50,516 bases of DNA from the NCBI GenBank assembly GCA_964418595.1, contig CAYQMF010000039.1, positions 1 through 50,516 on the forward strand, given 5' to 3'. The first letter of the stretch is position 1; every line of letters begins with the position of its first letter. The notes beneath the pieces were generated by a model. That model made no database searches. It was not told the DNA's origin and was given only the letters and a program-made list of their open reading frames with translations. Below are positions 40,938 through 48,432 of this stretch, piece by piece. Position numbers and translations under genes: made by a program. Source of the stretch: CAYQMF01 sp964418595 (GTDB lineage Bacteria > Planctomycetota > UBA1135 > UBA2386).

Positions 40938-42641
40938 ATGCCTGCTACGCTCGCGGCCGTGTCCCATGACCCCGCCACGGCCCTGACGCGCCACTTCGGC
41001 TTCCCGACGTTCCGGGGCCGGCAGCGCGAAGTGATCGACCTCGTCCTGGCCGGGGAGAGCGCGCTGGTGGTGATGGCGACCGGCGACGGCAAGTCGCTCT
41101 GCTACCAGTTCCCCGCGCTCATGCTCGACGGGCTGACCCTCGTCGTCAGCCCGCTGATCGCCCTCATGGACGACCAGGTCGCCGCGTTGCAAGCGCGCGG
41201 CCTGCCGGCGACCTGCATCCACAGCATGATCGAACGACCGGAGCGCGAGGCGCGCCTCGCGGCGGCGCTGGCGGGCGACATCAAGCTGCTCTACGTGACC
41301 CCCGAGCGCTTCCGCGTCGAGGGCTTCGCGACGGCGATCCGTGCCTGCCGCGTGCCGCTGCTCGCCGTCGACGAGGCGCACTGCGTGAGCCAGTGGGGCC
41401 ACGACTTCCGGCCCGACTATGCGCGCCTCGGCGACGTGCGGCGCCTGCTCGGGGATCCGCCGACGCTCGCCCTCACCGCCACGGCGACGCCGCCCGTGCA
41501 GGACGACATTCGCGCGGTCCTGCGCCTGCCGGAGGCGCGGCTCGTCCACACCGGGATCGAACGGGAGAACCTCTTCCTCGCCGCGTGCACGGTCGACGAC
41601 GAGCACGAGAAGCTCGCGCGCCTGCGCGAGATCCTGGCGACGGTCGGTGGGCCGGCGATCGTGTACTTCGCGCTCATCCAGGAGCTGGAGCGGGTCGAGA
41701 CCGAGTTGCGCCGCGTGGGCATCACCCCCCTCGTCTACCACGGCAAACTCAGCGCCAGCGAACGCCGCGAGCTGCAGGCCCGCTTCCAGGCGAGCCCCGA
41801 CGCGCTGATCCTGGCCACGAACGCCTTCGGCATGGGCGTCGACAAGCCGGACATCCGCGCGATCGTGCACTGGCAGATGCCGCGCAACCTGGAGGCCTAC
41901 TACCAGGAGATCGGGCGCGCGGGACGCGACGGACACGGCGCGGTGTGCGAGCTGCTGTACCAAGAGCAGGACCTCTCGATCCAGCGCGAGTTCATCGAGT
42001 GGGCGAACCCGGACCTGGCCTTCCTCCACCAGGTCGTCGAGCACCTCCACGCGCTGGGCGAGCGCGTGCAGGCGATCGACGTGCAGGACCTGCGCGCGGA
42101 GTTGCTCGTGAAGAACCGCCGCGACGGTCGGATCGAGACCTGCCTCCGCCTGCTGCGCGCAGCGGGCTGCACCGAGGGCGACCTCGGCCGCGACTTCGCC
42201 TGGATACGTCGGCCGGAGCCGGAGGAGGTCGACGCCTGGGTGCCGGGCGGCAAGCGCCAGCGCGACCTCGAGGGCCTGCTGCAGATGGTGCACTACGCGC
42301 GCGAGTCGTCGTGCCGCAAGGCGGCGATCCACCGCCACTTCGGCTTCGCGTACGACGCCGATGCCTGCGCGGCGTGCGACTTGCACCGCGCGCCGGACGA
42401 GTTCCTCGCCGCCCGCCTGCCAAAGGTGCACCGCCGTCCGCTGGGCACTGCGGAGCTCGCGGCGGACCCGGACGCGCCGCTCCGGCGCGGCGACTGGATC
42501 CGCGTGGCAGGGCACGGCCTGTGTGCTGTCCGCCGCGTGCACACCACCACCAATGGTGTGCGAGTCGACGTCGAACTCGCCGGCGACCTCAGCGAACGGA
42601 GCTTCGACCTGCGCCGCGTGCGCTGGCGGCGGGTGACCTGA
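40938..42641 (+). CDS. recQ: RecQ-family ATP-dependent DNA helicase (no HRDC domain)
   Basis: A 567-residue SF2 helicase that unwinds 3'-tailed DNA. Motif 0/I FRGRQREVIDLVL and VVMATGDGKSLCYQ (a GDGKS variant of GTGKS). Motif II DEAHCVSQWGHDFRPDY, motif III ALTATATP, motif V NAFGMGVDKPDIRAIVH, motif VI QEIGRAGRDG. The zinc site is CRKAAIHRHFG then CAACDLH, where the fourth ligand is His rather than Cys. It ends with a winged-helix-like region and lacks the HRDC domain of E. coli RecQ. A GTG at 40959 is an equally good start: TACGCT (40946-40951) just before it could be a -10 of a nearly leaderless mRNA. Confidence 0.93.
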   Translation: MPATLAAVSHDPATALTRHFGFPTFRGRQREVIDLVLAGESALVVMATGDGKSLCYQFPALMLDGLTLVVSPLIALMDDQVAALQARGLPATCIHSMIERPEREARLAAALAGDIKLLYVTPERFRVEGFATAIRACRVPLLAVDEAHCVSQWGHDFRPDYARLGDVRRLLGDPPTLALTATATPPVQDDIRAVLRLPEARLVHTGIERENLFLAACTVDDEHEKLARLREILATVGGPAIVYFALIQELERVETELRRVGITPLVYHGKLSASERRELQARFQASPDALILATNAFGMGVDKPDIRAIVHWQMPRNLEAYYQEIGRAGRDGHGAVCELLYQEQDLSIQREFIEWANPDLAFLHQVVEHLHALGERVQAIDVQDLRAELLVKNRRDGRIETCLRLLRAAGCTEGDLGRDFAWIRRPEPEEVDAWVPGGKRQRDLEGLLQMVHYARESSCRKAAIHRHFGFAYDADACAACDLHRAPDEFLAARLPKVHRRPLGTAELAADPDAPLRRGDWIRVAGHGLCAVRRVHTTTNGVRVDVELAGDLSERSFDLRRVRWRRVT

Positions 42642-42748
42642 CCGCGGCGATCCGCCGCCGTGTTCAAGTTCTCGACACGTTCGCGCCGATGTCATGGACC
42701 GAAGCGCCGCCGCACGGCGGTGCGAGGACCCAGGCAAAGGAGTTCGAG

Positions 42749-45064
42749 GTGGAAACGAGACAGACTTGGTTTGCGTGTGCAGCAACGACGTTCCTGCTCT
42801 GCGCCTGCGGCGGCGGCAGCGACTCCAATGGTCCCGGCCAGCCGTTGAGCGTGCCGTCGCAGATGACGGTCGTCGGCGCGCAGGACCAACAGACGGGGAA
42901 CCTGCGGCTGATCCCGGACCGCTACGTGGGCCAACCGCCCCCGCGCAGCCAGGGCGGCGGCACCGCCGCGGCGACGACGACCGACTATCAGGCCGACCAG
43001 ACCCGGATCTGGGTGAACGACGAGTCGCTCGGCCCCATGCAGATCATCAACGAGATCCTCTGCATGCTCGACCAGACCGGCTACAGCGACCCCACCGTGC
43101 TCAACGCCGGCCCCTACGTGGTGCTGGTCAACGAGAGCCGCTGCCAGCAGCAGGGCTCGGACCCGAGCAATGGCGGGCAGTCGACCGAGGGCACGTCCAC
43201 GACATACCAGGAGTGGACGGTACGATCCTCGCGCACGGACGACGGGTCGCCGCACGAGGTGAGCTTCTGGATCGACTGGGAGGAAGACTTCGGCGACGAG
43301 CCGATCCCGGCGCGCCTGTACGGGCTGCTCACGATCTACGAGTCGCCGTCCGACGCGGCGCCCTACGGTCGCTTCGTCCTGCATTTCAAGCTGCTGCCGC
43401 GCGCGGCCGACCCGACCAGCAGCAACGTGATCTTCAAGGGCTCGCTCAGCACGGTCGCGCGTGACGACGGCCTCGCGGAGTACACGTTCCGAAACAGCAT
43501 GGGCAACGTCGAAGTCGCGCCGCAGCCCGGCCAGCAGTCCATGCTGGAGCAGGCGCGCGTCGTGACCGACGGCACCACGGGCCGCGCGTTCACCATGCGC
43601 CGGCAGCGATGGAACAGGGACAACGGACCGCAGGAGGAAGGCTCCGCCTATCACCTCGCCTACAACGCCGGCTTCGTCGTGCGCAAGAAGGTGGCCGGCA
43701 ACGACGAGGTCAAGGCCTTCGACCGGACGTCGTTCGAGACGTTCCCCTGGCGGTACGGGCTCTACGACAACACCAGCGAGGCGCGCGTCAATCGCAACTC
43801 TGGGTTCGGCATCCGCACGCAAGGCGGCGACTACGGCTTCGCCGGCTACCACGGCCTCTGGTTCCCCGACCACGTCCAGGTCACCACCGGGATGACCGTC
43901 GTGCGGCCCAGCCACGAGAATGGCGGCAGCTCGCAGACCTACACGGTGTTCGTGGCCCCGGGGCGGCTGGAGAAGCGCACGCGGACCAGCTCGACGCTCG
44001 GCAACCTCAAGAACGAGGACATGCACTCGTGGGACAACCAGGCGCAGCGGCCGATCATGGTGCGCTGGACGGGCACCGACCTGGTCAAGGTGTCAGCCTT
44101 CGACCAGCAGTCGCAGCGCTGGCAGGAGATCAACCCGCCGGTGTCGATCCTCGGCCAGTACCAGCCCGGCTGGTGGGTCGGCTTCAACTCGCCCGCCCGC
44201 GGCGAGATCAACATCGTCTGGCCGAACGGCAACCCGACCGACGCCACACCGGTGTCGATCTGGAGCGTCACCCCTGTCACCGCCGACTCGGCGGAACTGG
44301 CGAACGGTGACCTGCCGCTCTACGGCTACTTCCAGATGCTGCGGAGCAACATCACCCAGAACCAGGCCAACTGGCAGAACAACGAGTCGCCGTACTTCCC
44401 CGACGCCACCAACGTCAACGAGGGCAAGGTGTACTCGTTCGCCAAGGCGAGCCTGGTCCTGCAGCTCGCCGGACAGCCGGTGACGCTCGCCAACGGCGTG
44501 ACGATCGAAGGTCGCAACGGCGGCGGCTTGCACTCGGGCCCGCTCCTGGGCGCCGCGCTCAACAATCTGGGCGAGATCCAGAACCAGACGGTCAACTATC
44601 GCTGGCAGATCGGCACCCAGTCGTGGAACCAGCTGCGCGCGCTGCGCGACGCGAACAACGCGTTCGTCGCGTTCGACCCGCCGCTGGAGTTCAGCTACAC
44701 GCACAACGACCCGCAGAACGTGCGCTTCCACAACAAGGTGTTCCGGCTCGAGTACCAGGGCCACGGGCAACTGCACGGCATCCCGCACGAGGAAGCCGGC
44801 AACACGGGCCGCTGGTACCCGGTGTTCGGCATCCCCACCGGCACGGTGCTCACCAACAACGCCGGCATCTACAAGGTGAAGGTGCTCGAGGCCGAGCAGC
44901 GCATGACCGAGATCCAGAACGCCCAGCAGGTGATCCAGTCGCAGGGCTTCGATCTCGACAACACGCTGACGCCGCCCGCCGACGCCTGGCGTGATCCCGC
45001 GATCGGCACCAAGCCCTCCGTCACCGGCGCGCCGCGCTACATCGACGGCGTCCGGCAGTCGTGA
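42749..45064 (+). CDS. Large lipoprotein of unknown function
   Basis: A 771-residue protein starting with GTG. AAAGGAG lies a few bases upstream, and the start gives a signal VETRQTWFACAATTFLLCAC with lipobox LLCAC and a Gly/Ser linker after it. The rest is beta-rich, with many Trp, Tyr and Asn residues (FWIDWEEDFGDEPIPARLYG; GFGIRTQGGDYGFAGYHGLW; PGWWVGFNSPARGEINIVWP). I know no family for it. It follows recQ by 107 bp, possibly from its own promoter. The richness in aromatics and Asn suggests a surface or outer-membrane-attached beta-propeller or glycan-binding protein (inference). Confidence 0.8.
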   Translation: METRQTWFACAATTFLLCACGGGSDSNGPGQPLSVPSQMTVVGAQDQQTGNLRLIPDRYVGQPPPRSQGGGTAAATTTDYQADQTRIWVNDESLGPMQIINEILCMLDQTGYSDPTVLNAGPYVVLVNESRCQQQGSDPSNGGQSTEGTSTTYQEWTVRSSRTDDGSPHEVSFWIDWEEDFGDEPIPARLYGLLTIYESPSDAAPYGRFVLHFKLLPRAADPTSSNVIFKGSLSTVARDDGLAEYTFRNSMGNVEVAPQPGQQSMLEQARVVTDGTTGRAFTMRRQRWNRDNGPQEEGSAYHLAYNAGFVVRKKVAGNDEVKAFDRTSFETFPWRYGLYDNTSEARVNRNSGFGIRTQGGDYGFAGYHGLWFPDHVQVTTGMTVVRPSHENGGSSQTYTVFVAPGRLEKRTRTSSTLGNLKNEDMHSWDNQAQRPIMVRWTGTDLVKVSAFDQQSQRWQEINPPVSILGQYQPGWWVGFNSPARGEINIVWPNGNPTDATPVSIWSVTPVTADSAELANGDLPLYGYFQMLRSNITQNQANWQNNESPYFPDATNVNEGKVYSFAKASLVLQLAGQPVTLANGVTIEGRNGGGLHSGPLLGAALNNLGEIQNQTVNYRWQIGTQSWNQLRALRDANNAFVAFDPPLEFSYTHNDPQNVRFHNKVFRLEYQGHGQLHGIPHEEAGNTGRWYPVFGIPTGTVLTNNAGIYKVKVLEAEQRMTEIQNAQQVIQSQGFDLDNTLTPPADAWRDPAIGTKPSVTGAPRYIDGVRQS

Positions 45065-45085
45065 GGCTGCGCGCGGGTCCGCGGC

Positions 45086-45457
45086 CTACTCGGTCGCGGG
45101 CCCGCGCCGCTCGATCCCGGGGCAGACGCGCATCGCCGCGGCGAGCGCCTCGGGATCGTCTCGCAGTTCGGGCCAGAACGGCCACGTCCGGCAGCGCTCC
45201 GGACGGACGGGATACACGGCGCACGCTGCGCCCTCCCGCGACTCGGTGAGGAACACGCAGCCGACACCCAGGCCCTCGCGCAGGCGGTCGCCGGTCGCCG
45301 CGAGGTAGCGACTGCGCAGGGCGGCCTCGCTGAGTCCGAGGTACTGCGCGAGCGCGGCGACTTCCTCGCCGTTGACGCGCACCACGCCGCCGGGACGCGC
45401 ACAGCAGTTGCCGGAGCGGTGGCAGGTGAAGCGGAAGGGGAACGTCGACGGGTCCAT
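45086..45457 (-). CDS. YkgJ-family cysteine-cluster protein (UPF0153)
   Basis: A 123-residue protein with the typical set FTCHRSGNCCARPGG, GCVFLTES, CAVYPVRPERCRTWPFWPE, and a final CPGI. The spaced cysteines probably bind a metal, zinc or an iron-sulfur cluster. Family function is unknown, though related proteins are linked to flagellin methylation in some bacteria. The ATG at 45457 is used because it begins MDPSTFPFRF, right before the first Cys motif. It starts 9 bp after the kinase stop, so the two are likely co-transcribed. Confidence 0.92.
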   Translation of the reverse strand: MDPSTFPFRFTCHRSGNCCARPGGVVRVNGEEVAALAQYLGLSEAALRSRYLAATGDRLREGLGVGCVFLTESREGAACAVYPVRPERCRTWPFWPELRDDPEALAAAMRVCPGIERRGPATE

Positions 45458-45465
45458 CGGCGCGT

Positions 45466-46527
45466 CTAGAAGAGCGGTCGGCGCCGCCGGCGACGCGCCG
45501 ACGGTGGATCGCGCTCCGGGTGCGCGCGCTCGTGTTCCCGCGCACGAAGGTATGCCTCGATCTCCGCGGCGAGCTGACCCGGCGTCTGGAAGCGGTCGCC
45601 CTTGTCCTTTGCCATCATCTTCTCGATGAAGTAGTGGATCTGCGGCGAGAGGTTCATGGCGCGGATCTTGTCGCTCGACAGCGACTCCAGCACCTGCTTC
45701 GCGATGACCTCCTCGCCGGTGGCACCGGCGAAGGGCAACTCGCCGGTCACGAGGTGGTAGAGGGTCGCGCCGAGTGAGTAGATGTCGGCGCGGACGTCGA
45801 TGGCGGCGGCGCCGCGCGCCTGCTCCGGCGAGATGTAGTGCGCGGTGCCAACGGTGGTACCCGATCCGGCGCCGGTGTCGTTCGTCGCGCGCGCGGCGAA
45901 ACCGAGATCGATGAGCACGGCATGCCCTGTCGCGTCTTCCAACAGGATGTTTCCGGGTTTGACATCGCGATGGACGAGGCCACGGCCATGCAGATAGCCG
46001 AGCACGCCAGCGACCTGGACCACGATCCGCAGCGCCTCGTCCTCCTCGAGGACCTCGCCCCGCGCCAGGCGATCCTGCAGACACTCGCCGGGCACGAGCT
46101 GCATCGCGAGGAAGATCACGCTCGCCTCACGGGCCACGCGCAGTCCCTGGACGAGGCCACTGTGGCGCAGTTCGACGAGCAGGCGCGCCTCGGTGACGAA
46201 CCGTTCGACGGCAAGCTTGTCCGCGCACAGCTCCGGCAGCAGGACCTTGAGCGCCACGGTGTCGCCAGAGGTCTTGTCGCGCGCCCGGAACACGCGCGCG
46301 GTGCCGCCCTGTCCCAGGAGATCCTGCAGCTCGTAGCGCGAGAGCTCCGGCCGCGTGCCGGCCTCTGTCCGCCGCCAGCGATCCCACTCGGCCGCGGTGC
46401 ACGCGCCCGCGGCGACGAGATGCGCGCCTGGATCGGACGACGACCACGCCGCCTTCGCCTGGGCCTCGGCCAGCAGGCCGCGGTGGACGAGCATTGCCAG
46501 CAGCTTCTTGTCGTCCGTCGCACTCAT
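45466..46527 (-). CDS. Serine/threonine protein kinase (PknB-like), soluble
   Basis: A 353-residue protein. A 65-residue helical N-terminal part (KLLAMLVHRGLLAEAQAKAA) is followed by a complete Hanks-type kinase domain: glycine loop LLGQGGTARVFRA, ATP lysine in VALKVLL, catalytic HRDVKPGNILL, metal-binding DLG (in place of DFG), and SPEQARGAAAIDVRADIYSLG. The protein stops soon after the domain in an Arg-rich tail (RRRRRRPLF), with no membrane segment or sensor domain. It is divergent from the AAA+ gene with 76 bp between their starts, which implies shared control. Confidence 0.93.
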   Translation of the reverse strand: MSATDDKKLLAMLVHRGLLAEAQAKAAWSSSDPGAHLVAAGACTAAEWDRWRRTEAGTRPELSRYELQDLLGQGGTARVFRARDKTSGDTVALKVLLPELCADKLAVERFVTEARLLVELRHSGLVQGLRVAREASVIFLAMQLVPGECLQDRLARGEVLEEDEALRIVVQVAGVLGYLHGRGLVHRDVKPGNILLEDATGHAVLIDLGFAARATNDTGAGSGTTVGTAHYISPEQARGAAAIDVRADIYSLGATLYHLVTGELPFAGATGEEVIAKQVLESLSSDKIRAMNLSPQIHYFIEKMMAKDKGDRFQTPGQLAAEIEAYLRAREHERAHPERDPPSARRRRRRPLF

Positions 46528-46603
46528 GAAATGCTGATGCCATGCGGGAGTCGACGCCACCGCGGTCCGCGCGTCAAGTCGTGACGCGCGCGCACCCGAA
46601 GAA

Positions 46604-47998
46604 GTGGCTGACGAAGGCACGCGAACGCAAGCAGAGAAGGCGGATCGGACCGTGAAGATCGACACCAGCACCGTCATCAAGTACTTCGACCTGATCGACG
46701 AGTTCATCAAGGTTCGCAACTCGTCCGAGGAACTGCTCGCCGAACTGCAAGCGAGCCCGCCCGCGAACAAGTCGGCCTACCGCCGGCGCGTCGTGGAACT
46801 GTCGATCCCGGAGTACCGCACGTCGATCACGCGGTCGGTCGCGCGGCTCGACGAGGACTACGACGCGGAGATCGTCGAGGAGCTGCTCTACCAGATCTGC
46901 ATCGACGTCAACCCGAGCCTCGAGATCCATCAGGTGGCGCTCCCTGATCGTCGCTCCGAGGAGACGGCGAGCCTGCAGAACGGCGCCGCGCAGCGCACGC
47001 TGCCGGGCGAGCGCAAGGAGCTGTTCCGCAAGGTGCTGGGGCTCGAGCGTGTCCTGCTCAACCAGGTGATCGGGCAGGAGGAGGCGGTCAACCGGCTGGT
47101 GCGCGCGGTGAAGAAGGCCGCCGTCGGCCTCAAGCGCGCCAACGCCCCCATCGGGACCTTCCTGCTCGTGGGTCGCACGGGCACCGGCAAAACCGAGCTC
47201 GCCAAAGCGCTCGCGCGCACGTTGTTCGACGATTCTTCGGCGCTCGTGCGCATCGACTGCTCGGAGTACGCGCTGCCCCACGAATACGCCAAGCTCATCG
47301 GCTCGCCGCCCGGCTACATCGGCCACAACGAGGGCGGCTATCTCACGGAGACGGTGCGCAAGAAGAAGACCTGCGTCGTGCTCTTCGACGAGATCGAGAA
47401 GGCCCACCACAAGGTCCACAACCTGCTGCTGCAGGTCCTCGACGAGGGGATGCTCACCGACAGCAAGGGCCAGGTCGTCGACTTCACCCAGTGCGTGGTG
47501 ATCCTCACCAGCAACCTGGGCATCGAGCGCATCGACGGGCTCCGCTCGCGCATGGGCTTCGACCTCGCCGATCGACGCACGCTGGCCGAGATCGATCACA
47601 AGACGGTGACGATCGAGGCGATGAAGGACCAGTTCCGCCCCGAATTCGTCAACCGCATCGACGACGTCGTGGTGTTCAACCCGCTCGACGTGAAGGTGTG
47701 CGCCCGCATCGCGCAGCGCATGCTCAAGGAGATCTCGGAGCTGATGGGCAAGAGCGGACTCTCGGTCGTGTTCTCGCCGGGTGTGAAGGGTGCGCTGGCA
47801 CGCGAGGGCTTCTCGGAGGAGTTCGGCGCCCGCGAGCTGCGCCGCCTGATCAAGCGCCGCATCGAGGATCCGCTGACCGAGTTGATCCTCGAGCGCAGCC
47901 TCAGCGCCGGCACGCACATCGAGTTCCGCGTGCGCGCCGGGCAGCCGTACCTGCACGAGGTCAGGACGCCGGGACGCCAGATGGCGTCGAGCCGCTAG
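46604..47998 (+). CDS. Clp/HslU-like AAA+ ATPase with novel N-terminal domain
   Basis: A 464-residue protein. Residues 1 to about 140 are helical and not a ClpX zinc finger or Clp-N domain. From about 155 there is one AAA+ module of the ClpA-D2/ClpX type: VIGQEEAVNRLVRAVKKA, Walker A GRTGTGKT, IDCSEYALPHEYAKLIGSPPG, Walker B VVLFDEIEKAHHKV, then sensor 1 CVVILTSNLG and arginine finger PEFVNRIDDVVVF. A D2-small C-terminal domain (GFSEEFGARELRRLIKR) follows. No ClpP-binding IGF loop is evident. A GTG at 46652 (MKIDTSTVIKYF) is an alternative start with AGAAGG upstream. It is divergent from the kinase gene. Confidence 0.88.
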   Translation: MADEGTRTQAEKADRTVKIDTSTVIKYFDLIDEFIKVRNSSEELLAELQASPPANKSAYRRRVVELSIPEYRTSITRSVARLDEDYDAEIVEELLYQICIDVNPSLEIHQVALPDRRSEETASLQNGAAQRTLPGERKELFRKVLGLERVLLNQVIGQEEAVNRLVRAVKKAAVGLKRANAPIGTFLLVGRTGTGKTELAKALARTLFDDSSALVRIDCSEYALPHEYAKLIGSPPGYIGHNEGGYLTETVRKKKTCVVLFDEIEKAHHKVHNLLLQVLDEGMLTDSKGQVVDFTQCVVILTSNLGIERIDGLRSRMGFDLADRRTLAEIDHKTVTIEAMKDQFRPEFVNRIDDVVVFNPLDVKVCARIAQRMLKEISELMGKSGLSVVFSPGVKGALAREGFSEEFGARELRRLIKRRIEDPLTELILERSLSAGTHIEFRVRAGQPYLHEVRTPGRQMASSR

Positions 47999-48432
47999 GC
48001 GCTGCTTTCTCACTTCTTCGAGGCGCGGTGAGCTCCGAAAGGAACGGGCTACGACTTGGAGGCGCAGAGGGCGAACAGGGCAGGGGCTCGGGCTGAGGCT
48101 CGGGCTCGTTGGGACCTGCTGACGTGGGTTGCTGGTCTCCTCTCCACGCCACCGTCTCGTTCGTTCCCCAAACCCGTGCCTGGACGAGCCTGAGCCCGAG
48201 CCAGCCGCTGCTCCGCGCCAGCGGCGCGGAGCAGCGGCGAAGCCCGAGCCCGAACACGCCGACGGACATACTCCGGCGCTTCCTGCTGCGGGAGTCCGCT
48301 CGTCATGGTCGGCTCGCCGAACCAGCGCCACCGGGATCACGCTGTTGTCGTCGATCGCCCGTACCAGAGCGCTTCGGTCTGTACAACCGAACAGGTACCT
48401 GACTCGTCTGCCAGCAACGTGACAAAGCAGTG
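47999..48432. other. Intergenic spacer between the convergent AAA+ and malic enzyme genes
   Basis: A 434 bp non-coding gap holding the third structured palindrome (48083-48251). The 180 bp to its right (48252-48432) has an open minus-strand frame (CTDRSALVRAIDDNSVI), but I recognise no family and do not call a gene. Confidence 0.6.
48083..48251. repeat. Structured palindromic repeat, diverged relative of copies A and B
   Basis: GGGCTCGGGCT at 48084-48094 pairs with AGCCCGAGCCC at 48241-48251 (11 bp outer stem). Inside is a perfect 16 bp hairpin (48204-48219 with 48223-48238, loop AGC), and another pairing joins the GGCTCGGGCTCGT region (to 48109) with ACGAGCCTGAGCC (from 48184). The GGCTCGGGCT arm can pair with either 48193-48202 or 48241-48250, so two folds compete. 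It shares the GGCTCGGGCTCG/CGAGCCTGAGCC arms with copies A and B but lacks a nearby four-helix-bundle gene. Confidence 0.75.

Noticed and set aside
48252..48432. Gene remnant on the minus strand (CTDRSALVRAIDDNSVI region)
   Set aside because: No family match, no start or RBS, and it runs into the palindrome. It may be chance coding potential in GC-rich DNA.
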